NCBI GenBank assembly: GCA_039029355.1 | Contig: JBCCGI010000029.1 | Span: forward strand, 25,442 to 89,441 | Source of the DNA: JBCCGI01 sp039029355 | Lineage (GTDB): Bacteria > Planctomycetota > UBA1135 > GCA-002686595 | Reading direction: 5' to 3' | Length of the DNA stretch: 64,000 nt | Shown: positions 1-7,416 of the stretch, piece by piece | Position numbering within the stretch: position 1 is the stretch's first letter | How the letters are laid out: the number at the start of each line of letters is the position of its first letter | Position numbers and translations under genes: made by a program | Notes under the pieces: generated by a model | Seen by the model: only the letters and a program-made list of their open reading frames with translations | Told to the model about the DNA's origin: nothing | Database searches by the model: none

Positions 1-1509
1 GACCGCGTGCTCCAGGTTGGCGTATCCGTACCCGCGGGCGTGGATCAGCTCGCCGTCGCGGGCGATCGCCACGGCGCACCCAGGGGAGCCCGGAGAGTCG
101 AAGGCCGCGAAGATCTCATCGAGGCCGGGAGCGGCTGAGCGAGCCTCCGGCGACTCCGCGAGCGCTGCGTCGTTCAGGTGGCGCCGGAAGTCCCAGCGCC
201 CCCCGGACCACGCCCCGTCGATCCGTCCGGGCGACACGATGCGGCCAACCCAGGGAGAGGTGTCCGTCGCGTTCGACAGGTTGACGTAGCGGCCCATCAG
301 GCCCCCGTCTCCCGTTCGGCGGGCCTCGATCAAGTAGGCGTCGTCGAACAGGAGGAACACGCGATCGTCGACCGTGCGGAGCTCGGCCTGACCCGACCGC
401 CAGCGCCCGCGCGTCCCGTAGCGCCAGCGCCCGGACCACGCGCCGATCAGCGACGCGCTTCCGCCCTGGATCCGTCGCGCGGGCCAGCGGCGCGCGTTCG
501 GATCCGATCGATCTCCTTCAAGCCGCGCCTGCCGCGCTAGGGCCTGCACGTCCTCGCCCTCCGGGCAGGGAACATCGGCGACGCCGAAGGGGTTCCGCGG
601 CGGGCCCTGCTCGACCACGGGCCAAAGGGGCGGGGGAGGGCTCGCGGCCACGCGCGTCAGCGCGAGCTCGCGCATCGCCGCCGGGAGGGTCGCAACCGCG
701 TTCTGCTTCGGGTTCAGCTCCCGGGCTCGGCCGGGCAGGTATTCAGCCAGCTCCCCGAGCGTGACGGCTCGGTCCGCATCCGCGTCGGCGCGGCCGGTCA
801 GGGCTTCGTGCAGCGCCATCACGAACCAGCCGTGCGGGCGGTCGGGCCTCTGCCACTGACCGTCGCTGTCCTCGTTTGCAGCGGACGCACCGATCACCGC
901 CAGCCGCTCCGGCCGCGTGGTGAGCACGCCGCCCGATTGGCAGGTGTCGAGGAGCAGGATCGGGAGCCCCCGAACGCGCGCGAGCTCGTCGGTGAGCTCG
1001 CGTCCCCACAGCTCGGGATGCGCACCCGACTCGGAGCCCTCCTCGTCGACCGCCAGCGACACGGCGTAGCGGCCGCTTCGGTCCACGTCTCCGTGGGTCG
1101 AGAAGAACGCCAGCGCCACGTCCTGGGGACGAGCCGATTCCGCCAGCCACCGCAGGCCGTCCAGGACGTTCGCGCGCGTCGCATCCGCGCCGGAGATAAC
1201 CCGGACGATGGGGCTCGCGTAGGGCGTGCTCTCGGCGGTGAACAGCTCGGCGACGTAGCGCGCATCGCGCGAGTACGGATCCCAGGACGCGCGCGCCGTC
1301 AGCTCTGGCTCCACTCCCACGCTGAGCACGTAGAGGTCGCGCTGGTCGCGCTCCTGTGCCGCCGCTTCGGATCCCGGCGCGAAGCCTATGGAGGCGATCG
1401 TCATCAGCAGCGCGCCGGCGCCGCGCGGCCCTCGTGCTCGCCGGCGGCCGGCTGCGGCTCCCGCCGCGGGTGCGGGGGGCGGTTGGGGAAGGGACCCGTG
1501 TTCTTGCAT
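1..1509 (-). CDS. Caspase-like protease fused to a beta-lactamase-family serine hydrolase (C-terminus beyond the window)
   Basis: I read this frame directly from the minus strand; it stays open to base 1 for 503 codons. An N-terminal basic and then hydrophobic segment (RRRARGPRGAGALLMTIASI) looks like an export signal. A peptidase C14 domain follows, with both catalytic signatures: FFSTHGD (His139) and LLLDTCQSGG (Cys190). After it comes an EF-hand-like loop, DADADRAVTLGEL, often found at the end of bacterial caspase domains. Residues from about 460 (AFDSPGSPGCAVAIARDGEL, then HARGYGYAN) match the start of the serine beta-lactamase/transpeptidase-like family (PF00144), which is cut off before its SxxK motif could be seen. 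The start at 1509 is the first ATG ahead of the signal; a GTG at 1593 or an ATG at 1404 is possible. The domain calls are by motif. The order protease then hydrolase suggests a secreted two-enzyme protein. Confidence 0.8.
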   Translation of the reverse strand, partial: MQEHGSLPQPPPAPAAGAAAGRRRARGPRGAGALLMTIASIGFAPGSEAAAQERDQRDLYVLSVGVEPELTARASWDPYSRDARYVAELFTAESTPYASPIVRVISGADATRANVLDGLRWLAESARPQDVALAFFSTHGDVDRSGRYAVSLAVDEEGSESGAHPELWGRELTDELARVRGLPILLLDTCQSGGVLTTRPERLAVIGASAANEDSDGQWQRPDRPHGWFVMALHEALTGRADADADRAVTLGELAEYLPGRARELNPKQNAVATLPAAMRELALTRVAASPPPPLWPVVEQGPPRNPFGVADVPCPEGEDVQALARQARLEGDRSDPNARRWPARRIQGGSASLIGAWSGRWRYGTRGRWRSGQAELRTVDDRVFLLFDDAYLIEARRTGDGGLMGRYVNLSNATDTSPWVGRIVSPGRIDGAWSGGRWDFRRHLNDAALAESPEARSAAPGLDEIFAAFDSPGSPGCAVAIARDGELIHARGYGYANLEHAV

Positions 1510-1623
1510 GAGCTTGGGAGCGTCTTGGGCCGCGCGACACCGCCTGCGCTTGGCGCCGGGAGCCCGCCGGATCTGGCCACGAGCATAGCCCACGGCCCCG
1601 CGGGCGGACGCCTCGACGGGCGC

Positions 1624-2223
1624 CTACGAAGCCTCGGACCGCACGCAGCCGCGGGCAACGTGGTCCGCCACCTGCAGCAGCTCCGCCCGCGGCACGCCGT
1701 CGCAGGCGAGCTGGGAGATCCCGCTGAGCGTACCCAGCACCACCAGGGCCAGCGTGCGCGGGGGGGAGGCCAAGGGCGCGCCCGCTTGCGCGTACTCCGT
1801 GAAGCGTCGGCGGAGGCTCAGCAGGAGCGCGGCCTTCGGCTCCTGCGTGATCGCGGCCGCCACCGAGTCCGCCGGCGCCGCCGCGCTTCCGCCTTGGAAG
1901 ATCGCGCATCCGGGCGGGCAGTCCTCCGCGGTATAGACACGGACGAGGCTCCGCATGAGCTTGCGCATCAGCTCGACGACGCCGAGCTCGCTCGGCTGCG
2001 CGACCAGCTTCAGGGACGGAGCCACATACGTCCGCACGTAGCGGTCGATGGCGCGGCGGAACAGCTCCTCTTTGCTTCCGAAGGCGTTGTAGATGCTCGA
2101 CGGGCCGAGACCCAGGGCCGCGCTGAGGTCGGCGATCGAGGTCCGGTCGTAGCCTCGGGACCAGAAGACTCTCAGCGAGACTTCGAGGGCCTCGTCTTCG
2201 GGGAGGGATCGGGGGCGCGGCAT
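1624..2223 (-). CDS. TetR/AcrR-family transcriptional regulator
   Basis: A 199-residue one-component repressor. The N-terminal helix-turn-helix is clear: TSIADLSAALGLGPSSIYNA followed by FGSKEELFRRAI, the usual TetR recognition helix. The ligand-binding C-terminal half has a Cys pair (DCPPGCAIF), as in the YefM/AcuR-like TetR group. I chose the ATG at 2221-2223 because TetR proteins begin a few residues before the first helix; upstream in-frame sequence is the divergent promoter region. It faces away from the P460/globin genes and probably controls them and itself through the palindrome in the shared intergenic region. The inducer cannot be read from sequence. Confidence 0.9.
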   Translation of the reverse strand: MPRPRSLPEDEALEVSLRVFWSRGYDRTSIADLSAALGLGPSSIYNAFGSKEELFRRAIDRYVRTYVAPSLKLVAQPSELGVVELMRKLMRSLVRVYTAEDCPPGCAIFQGGSAAAPADSVAAAITQEPKAALLLSLRRRFTEYAQAGAPLASPPRTLALVVLGTLSGISQLACDGVPRAELLQVADHVARGCVRSEAS

Positions 2224-2241
2224 CGTGATGGCGTTTTGAAG

Positions 2242-2288
2242 TATGTATTCCAAATCCGGGTTGACGTCAAGCGGGGCCGGGCTATTTT
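2242..2288. promoter_or_regulatory. Divergent promoter pair sharing a palindromic -35 (TTGACGTCAA)
   Basis: TTGACGTCAA at 2261-2270 is a perfect 10-base palindrome, so each strand reads TTGACG as a near-consensus -35. Rightward, a TATTTT -10 lies at 2283-2288 after a 16-base spacer. Leftward, a TACATA -10 lies about 17 bases away, near 2242-2247. The arrangement suits co-regulation by the adjacent TetR protein binding over both -35 boxes. The promoter call is by inspection only. Confidence 0.5.
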
Positions 2289-2414
2289 GGAGTGATCGTT
2301 TCAGAACGGCGCGCGCGGCCGGCCCCATCCGGGGGATGGCTGCCACGGGCCCCGCGGTAGGCGGCGGCATCGGCGCGCGCCACGCACCGTCCTGTCCTGA
2401 CAAGAGATCGAGCG

Positions 2415-2966
2415 ATGAGACTCCGAGACCTGCTTCTCCCCGGTGCCGTTGGGCTGGTTCTGCTTGGGTGCCGCACGGGCTCCGACCGCTCGCCCGCGGG
2501 TGCCGCGAACGCTACGCACCCCGAGACCGGCATCGCGCTCCCGCGTGACTACCGCGAGACCTTCACCAACTACCTGAGCCTCGACCGGGTTCAGAACCAC
2601 GACCAGATCATCCGCCTGTTCGCGAACGACGTCGCGATGCGAGGGCCGGACGAGCACGACAGGCTGCCCTTCGGCTCGGTCCTCGTCGCCGAGGTCTACA
2701 AGGCCAAGCTCGACGACGACGGCAGCGTCGCGCTGTCCAGCCTCAATCGCCGGATGCGCGGCAAGATGGCGCTGATCGCCGTCATGGAGCGCGCCGAGCA
2801 CCTCGGCCAGGGCTACGAAGGCGACCTGCGGAACGGGCACTGGGACTTTGCGGCCTTTACACCCGACGGCGCGGTCGCGAGCAAGGACCTGAACTCCTGT
2901 CGCTCCTGCCACGCGCCGTTGAAGAGCACCGACCACCTGTTCTCGCTGGACCACCTGCGCCGGTAG
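2415..2966 (+). CDS. Cytochrome P460-family lipoprotein
   Basis: 183 residues. The N-terminus has a lipoprotein signal (VGLVLLGC, acylated Cys near 19), so it should be anchored facing the periplasm. The rest fits the cytochrome P460 domain: FTNYLSLDR near the start, LPFGSVLVAEVYKAK in the middle, WDFAAFTPDG, and a c-type haem site CRSCH (Cys162, Cys165, His166) near the C-terminus. P460 proteins oxidise hydroxylamine and nitric oxide, but many family members outside ammonia oxidisers have unknown roles. The next two genes encode globin-type proteins in the same direction with gaps of 32 and 11 bases, which supports a nitrogen-oxide or redox-stress role. Confidence 0.85.
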   Translation: MRLRDLLLPGAVGLVLLGCRTGSDRSPAGAANATHPETGIALPRDYRETFTNYLSLDRVQNHDQIIRLFANDVAMRGPDEHDRLPFGSVLVAEVYKAKLDDDGSVALSSLNRRMRGKMALIAVMERAEHLGQGYEGDLRNGHWDFAAFTPDGAVASKDLNSCRSCHAPLKSTDHLFSLDHLRR

Positions 2967-2998
2967 GTGAGGCGCGAGCACCGGAACCAGAGGACCCG

Positions 2999-3712
2999 AT
3001 GAACACCCGCCGCTTGCCGCCGGGAGCCGTCCCGAAGGGCGCCTCCCCGACGTTCACCGAAGAGACCCTGCCCGCCGCCCTGCGCGACAACCACGCCCTG
3101 GGCGCCGGCCGCTGGGGCGTGCTGCACCTCCTGAACGGCGAGGTCACCTACGTCGACCTCGTCGCCGGCGAGGAGTCCGCACTGAAGGCGCCGGCCGTGG
3201 TCACGATTCCGCCGAGCTCGGCCCACAAGCTGCGGCCGGGGGGCACCCCCTTTCGGCTCCGCGTCGACTTCTTCGTCGAGCGCGACGGCGAGGCTCCGCT
3301 GCGCGAGCACGAGCCCGACCGAGCCAACGCGGCCCGCCGGAGCCTCGCGCGCTGCGAAGCCGCCGGCGACTTCGCAGCGAAGTTCTACGAGCTGTTCCTC
3401 GCGATCTCGCCGGACGTTGCCGCGGCCTTTGCGCGCACGGACTTCGACAAGCAGCGCAAGCTCCTGCGCGCGAGCGTCGTGATGCTCGTCTCCCGCGACG
3501 TCGAGGATCCCAAGGTGCGCGAGCTGCTCGGTCGCATCGGCGAGACCCACGCCCGCGACCGGTACGACATCCCCCCGTTGCTCTACGAGATGTGGCTCGA
3601 GAGCCTCTGCGCGACCGTGGCGGCCCTCGACCCCGAGTGGGACGAGGGCGTTGAGGCGGCGTGGCGCGACCGGATGCGGGCCGGCATTCAGATCATCACG
3701 GCGTCCTATTGA
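2999..3712 (+). CDS. DUF1971 (cupin-like) and globin fusion protein
   Basis: 237 residues in two parts. Residues 1-100 fit DUF1971, the small double-stranded beta-helix domain seen next to TehB-like tellurite-resistance proteins (RLPPGAVPKGASPTFTEETL, then WGVLHLLNGEVTYVDL). Residues 115-237 look like an all-helical single-domain globin: FYELFLAISPDVAAAFARTD resembles the A-B helices, LRASVVMLV the E region, and LLGRIGETHARDRYDI carries the proximal F-helix His. The DUF1971 half lacks any export signal, so it is probably cytoplasmic. DUF1971 and globins are known as neighbours or fusions in some proteobacteria. The role in NO, oxygen or oxyanion handling is inferred from the context. Confidence 0.8.
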   Translation: MNTRRLPPGAVPKGASPTFTEETLPAALRDNHALGAGRWGVLHLLNGEVTYVDLVAGEESALKAPAVVTIPPSSAHKLRPGGTPFRLRVDFFVERDGEAPLREHEPDRANAARRSLARCEAAGDFAAKFYELFLAISPDVAAAFARTDFDKQRKLLRASVVMLVSRDVEDPKVRELLGRIGETHARDRYDIPPLLYEMWLESLCATVAALDPEWDEGVEAAWRDRMRAGIQIITASY

Positions 3713-3723
3713 GCGCCAACGTC

Positions 3724-4173
3724 ATGCCCCCTCGATCCGAAGCGCGCATCCCCGAGCCTTCCGGCAAGCCGGATCTGGGCTCTCCCGACGAGATTCGCTC
3801 CCTCGTCGAGACCTTCTACGGACGCGTCCGGCGAGACGCGCTCCTCGCCCCGGTCTTCGTGGAGCAGGCGCAGGTCGACTGGGAGGAGCACATCCCCAAG
3901 CTCACCGCCTTCTGGTGCAAGCTGGAGCTCGGCATCCCGGGCTTCCACGGAGCGCCTACGCAGAAGCACTCGGCGCTGTCGAGCGTCGTGCCCTTTCGCG
4001 CCGAGCAGTTCGAGCGCTGGGTTGCCCTCTTTCACGACACCGTCGACCGAGAATGGCGCGGCCCGCACGCGGACTCGATCAAGGCGCGGGCGACGCAGAT
4101 CGCGTCCGTCCAGTCGCGCGTCGTAAGCGGCGCGCAGGCGTGGGGGAGCGGTGAGCCGCCCCCGCCGCGCTGA
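3724..4173 (+). CDS. Group III truncated haemoglobin
   Basis: 149 residues from the ATG at 3724, 11 bases after the previous stop. The family pattern of group III truncated globins is present: FYGRVRRDALLAPVF, then WEEHIPKLTAFWCKLELG, GFHGAPTQKHSAL with the proximal His, and FERWVALFHDTVD. Both tails are Pro-rich and probably disordered. In Campylobacter the related Ctb protein is induced by nitrosative stress and affects oxygen use. With P460 and the DUF1971-globin gene it forms a three-gene haem-protein run under the divergent TetR. An in-frame start at 3661 lies inside the preceding gene and is less likely. Confidence 0.88.
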   Translation: MPPRSEARIPEPSGKPDLGSPDEIRSLVETFYGRVRRDALLAPVFVEQAQVDWEEHIPKLTAFWCKLELGIPGFHGAPTQKHSALSSVVPFRAEQFERWVALFHDTVDREWRGPHADSIKARATQIASVQSRVVSGAQAWGSGEPPPPR

Positions 4174-4295
4174 AGGCAAGCGCGAACCGCGCCCGCAGAG
4201 CGCCAGAGCTCGTGACCGTGCCGCCTAGCGCGGCGGCCAGGCCCGCTGCTCCTCGTCGATCGCACCGTTATGATGCGACCTCCCTGGAGCGCGGA

Positions 4296-4772
4296 ATGGA
4301 ACAGATCTTCGCCGCCGACGAACGCGAAGCCTGGGCGGTTCAGCTGCAGCGGCCGTTCGAGCTCGCCTCGCCCTTCTCGGGCGCCGGGTTCGCGCTGCTG
4401 CTCGCGGTGTACGATCCGTCGGTGACCGACGACGAACAGGCGCGGCTGAGCGAGCGCTTCGTGGCCGAAGGGTGTCGCTACGCCGTGTGCACCGGCGATC
4501 GGTGCTCTAGCTGGGACGATGCGATCGACACGGCCTACCTGGCTTCCGAGCCGGACTTCCAGCCCTCGGACGCGACCTTCGTCATGACGACTTGGCACGA
4601 GGAAGAGCCGCTCGGGGACGTCGCGGAGTTCTTCATGCGCTCCGCGCGCTTCGATGGCTTCGAGCCGCGCCGCTTCCTGGCCGTCTGCGTCGGCGGGGAT
4701 GAGGCCTGCTTCGCCCGCCTGCGGGATGCGGTGCGGACCCAGCTTCGCCTGACCTCGGAGCCTCGGAGGTAG
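4296..4772 (+). CDS. Conserved hypothetical protein, 158 aa
   Basis: Soluble acidic protein with no signal or membrane segment. I do not recognise it with confidence. Visible features are a Cys pair (CRYAVCTGDRCSSWDDAID), a TWHEEEPLGDVAEFF stretch, and an alternating strand/helix pattern. The ATG at 4296 has a GGAG Shine-Dalgarno seven bases upstream. A GTG at 4212 would add 28 low-complexity Ala/Pro/Arg residues and is less likely. The next gene is also a small unknown protein 28 bases downstream on the same strand. Confidence 0.65.
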   Translation: MEQIFAADEREAWAVQLQRPFELASPFSGAGFALLLAVYDPSVTDDEQARLSERFVAEGCRYAVCTGDRCSSWDDAIDTAYLASEPDFQPSDATFVMTTWHEEEPLGDVAEFFMRSARFDGFEPRRFLAVCVGGDEACFARLRDAVRTQLRLTSEPRR

Positions 4773-4800
4773 CCCGGCCCAAGGGGCAACGGGCTCACCC

Positions 4801-5169
4801 ATGACACGCCAGCACAAGGCGCCCCTGCGACCCGGACAGGTCGAGCCCACGGAGCTCGAGGCCGCGATCCTCGCGCGGCTGATCGCCGCGGACCCGGCGA
4901 TCGCACCCCACTGCGAGGCCCTCCATGTCCTGAGCCGTGAGTTCACGGGCGTCGGCAGCTTCACGACCTTCCGCGGGACGGACGAGGCTGCGGAGCGAAG
5001 CAGCGCGAGCCTCGACGCCCTGATCGTCGTGCCTGGAGTGAGCGGCGGACTGGGGGCCGTGCTCTTCTGCCTCGGCAACCGGCCCGACGTGCTGGAGATC
5101 TTCACCTACGGCGACGAGCGCTGGGACGGCCGGCACGACGGGTTCCGCATCGAGGACGCCGGCGCGTAG
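4801..5169 (+). CDS. Hypothetical protein, 122 aa
   Basis: Small soluble protein beginning MTRQHKAPLRPGQVEP, followed by helices (LEAAILARLIAADPAIA) and a C-terminal sheet-like part (GAVLFCLGNRPDVLEIFTYG). There are no catalytic motifs, signal or membrane segments that I recognise. It follows the preceding unknown gene by 28 bases and may be co-transcribed with it. Size and fold pattern resemble many small partner proteins, but no function can be assigned. Confidence 0.6.
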   Translation: MTRQHKAPLRPGQVEPTELEAAILARLIAADPAIAPHCEALHVLSREFTGVGSFTTFRGTDEAAERSSASLDALIVVPGVSGGLGAVLFCLGNRPDVLEIFTYGDERWDGRHDGFRIEDAGA

Positions 5170-5361
5170 GGCCGCTGGGCGACGCCGGGCTCCGAAGCGA
5201 CATGAGGCGAGCCCGCAACCGCTCCTCCCGTCGCGCGAGACTCGCCCGAGCCGCGCGCGACCGGCACCCATGCCGTACAGTGGCGCATCGACATCCGCCC
5301 GGCTCGCCCTCTCCCATCGGGTGAGCCACCCTTGCGGTGGACCGATGCAGGAGGCGAAGCG

Positions 5362-5574
5362 ATGAGCTGGGACGACGACGCGAACGCGCGGGTGAAGGCG
5401 GTCATCAACGAAGAGGGGCAGTACTCGGTCTGGCCGCCCGACCGCGAGCTGCCGGCCGGCTGGCGCGAGGCCGGGAAGGAAGGCCCCAAGTCCGAGGTGC
5501 TCGCCTGGATCGGCGAGGTCTGGACCGACATGCGTCCGCGCTCGTTGCGCGAGAAGATGGACGGCCCGAGCTGA
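5362..5574 (+). CDS. MbtH-like protein
   Basis: A 70-residue protein with the full MbtH signature: EEGQYSVWPPDRELPAGW, then AWIGEVWTDMRPRSL. MbtH proteins bind and activate adenylation domains of non-ribosomal peptide synthetases. The ATG at 5362 is preceded by a strong Shine-Dalgarno (AGGAGGCGA); an in-frame start 30 bases upstream lacks one. No NRPS or adenylation-domain gene is visible in the 64 kb, so the partner must be elsewhere or lost. It stands alone between two unknown genes and convergent purK. Confidence 0.92.
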   Translation: MSWDDDANARVKAVINEEGQYSVWPPDRELPAGWREAGKEGPKSEVLAWIGEVWTDMRPRSLREKMDGPS

Positions 5575-5616
5575 GCTCCGCAGCGGCGCGAGCACCGGGC
5601 GCCGGGGCGAGCCGCG

Positions 5617-6753
5617 CTACGCCAGCGCTTCCCTAGCCCGCACCACGCTCCGCACCGCCTCTTCGACGTTCGCGCCGGCCGCCGACAGGTGCCCCATCTT
5701 GCGGCCCGGCCGCGCGGAGTCCTTGCCGTACAGGTGCAGCTGCACGCCGGGCAGCGCGAGCGCGCGCCCCCAGCCCGGCTCGCCGTCGCTCCAGAGATCG
5801 CCCAGCAGGTTCGCCATCGCTCCGGCCGGAGCCGCGGCGCTCGCGTCGCCCAGCGGCAGCCCGCAGATCGCGCGCACCTGCTGCTCGAACTGGCTCGTCG
5901 CGTGCGTGTCGATCGTGACGTGTCCCGAGTTGTGGGGGCGCGGCGCGAGCTCGTTCACCAACAGGCGCCCGTCCTCCAGGTGGAACATCTCGACACACAG
6001 CACGCCGACGACGTCGAGCCCTTCGAGGACCGAGCGCGCGATCTCGTGTGCGCCCTTGCGCGACGCCTCCGAGAGGCGCGCGGGGAAGCTCGTCACGTCG
6101 AGGATGTGGTCTGCGTGCGCGTTCTCGAAGGGCTCGAAGAGCGCGATCTCGCCGTCGAGGCCGCGGGCTCCGACGACCGAGACCTCGCGCTCGAACGGCA
6201 CCCACGCCTCGAGCACGGCGCGCTGCGAGCCGAGCTCCTCCCAGGCTCCGGCGAGCGCGGCGGCGTCGTCGACCGCGCGCTGGCCCTTGCCGTCGTAGCC
6301 CCACGAGGCGGTCTTCAGCACGCCGCGCCCGGGGATCGAGCGGGCGGCGCTCGCCACGTCGTCGGGCGACTCGACGGCGCGGTACTCGGCGGTCGGGAGC
6401 CCCAGCCGCCGCAGCGCGTCCTTCTCGCGCAGCCGGTCCTGCGTGGTCGCGAGCAGGCTCCCCGCCGGCCGCGTCGGCGCGTCCTGCGCGACCGCGTCGG
6501 TCGTCGCGGCGGGGACGTTCTCGAACTCATAGGTGACGACCGAGACCTGGCGCGCGAAGCCGCGCACCGCGTCGAGGTCGTCGTAGGGCGCGCGCACCAC
6601 AAGGTCGGCGATCTGCCCGGCGGGCGAGTGCTCCTCGGGGGCGAACACCGCCACGCCGTACCCCATGCGCCGCGCCGCGATCGCGAACATGCGCCCCAGC
6701 TGTCCGCCGCCGAGCACGCCGAGCGTGGCTCCGGGAAGGATGGGGGCCGTCAC
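5617..6753 (-). CDS. purK: N5-carboxyaminoimidazole ribonucleotide synthase
   Basis: ATP-grasp enzyme of purine synthesis that carboxylates AIR to N5-CAIR using ATP and bicarbonate. The 378 residues are normal for PurK. The N-terminus has LGVLGGGQLGRMFAIAARRM, the middle YEFENVP and LKTASWGYDGKGQ (the ATP-grasp loop), and the C-terminal half NELAPRPHNSGH. Translation most likely starts at the GTG at 6751-6753, which overlaps the purE stop by four bases (GTGA), a typical translational coupling. Longer in-frame starts fall within purE in another frame. It forms a purEK operon and supplies the PurE substrate. Confidence 0.96.
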   Translation of the reverse strand: MTAPILPGATLGVLGGGQLGRMFAIAARRMGYGVAVFAPEEHSPAGQIADLVVRAPYDDLDAVRGFARQVSVVTYEFENVPAATTDAVAQDAPTRPAGSLLATTQDRLREKDALRRLGLPTAEYRAVESPDDVASAARSIPGRGVLKTASWGYDGKGQRAVDDAAALAGAWEELGSQRAVLEAWVPFEREVSVVGARGLDGEIALFEPFENAHADHILDVTSFPARLSEASRKGAHEIARSVLEGLDVVGVLCVEMFHLEDGRLLVNELAPRPHNSGHVTIDTHATSQFEQQVRAICGLPLGDASAAAPAGAMANLLGDLWSDGEPGWGRALALPGVQLHLYGKDSARPGRKMGHLSAAGANVEEAVRSVVRAREALA

Positions 6754-7241
6754 GAGAGCTCGGCGGCGAGGGCCGCGTCCGCCTGCTCCTGGGCGAAGGC
6801 CTCCAGTGCCTTGCGCAGCGCCTCGTCGCGGGCCGACAGGATCCGCACGGCCAGCAGCCCCGCGTTCGCCGCGCCCGCCTCGCCGATCGCGAGGCTCCCG
6901 ACCGGCACGCCGCGCGGCATCTGCACGATCGACAGCAGCGAGTCCATGCCGCTCAACGTGCGGCTCTTGACCGGGACGCCCAGCACCGGCAGCGTCGTCC
7001 AGGCGGCGACCATGCCCGGCAGGTGGGCCGCTCCGCCGGCGCCGGCGATGATGACCTCGAGCCCGCGGTCGGCGGCCGCCCGGGCGTATTCGCGGAGCCG
7101 CTCGGGGGTGCGGTGGGCGGACACGACCTCGCGCTCGTTCGCCACCTCGAAGCGATCCAGCATCTCGGCGGCGAGGCGCATCGTGGGCCAGTCGGACGCG
7201 CTTCCCATGATGACTCCGACTCGTGCGGTCTGCATGCGCAT
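6750..7241 (-). CDS. purE: N5-carboxyaminoimidazole ribonucleotide mutase
   Basis: Class I PurE, 163 residues, which moves the carboxyl group of N5-CAIR to give CAIR. The family motifs are intact: VIMGSASDWPTM near the N-terminus, VVSAHRTPERL with the catalytic His, and IAGAGGAAHLPGMVAAWT. A second Met two codons in gives MQTARVGV and could be the true start. It is the first gene of the purEK operon, with purK starting in its stop codon. Class I PurE together with PurK is the bacterial two-step route. Confidence 0.97.
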   Translation of the reverse strand: MRMQTARVGVIMGSASDWPTMRLAAEMLDRFEVANEREVVSAHRTPERLREYARAAADRGLEVIIAGAGGAAHLPGMVAAWTTLPVLGVPVKSRTLSGMDSLLSIVQMPRGVPVGSLAIGEAGAANAGLLAVRILSARDEALRKALEAFAQEQADAALAAELS

Positions 7242-7416
7242 AAGGAACCAGCCGCGGAGGCCCGCGTCCAGGCGGGGGGCGGGGAAGTGCGGTGGATCCG
7301 CGGGAGGGGAGGGGCGGAGGGCTCTCCGCGCGAAAAAAGCGGCAGAACGGTGACACCGTTTGGAGTGCCCGAGGTCTTAGGCGGTACCTCCCCAACCTCC
7401 CTGCCCCCTTCCTGTC

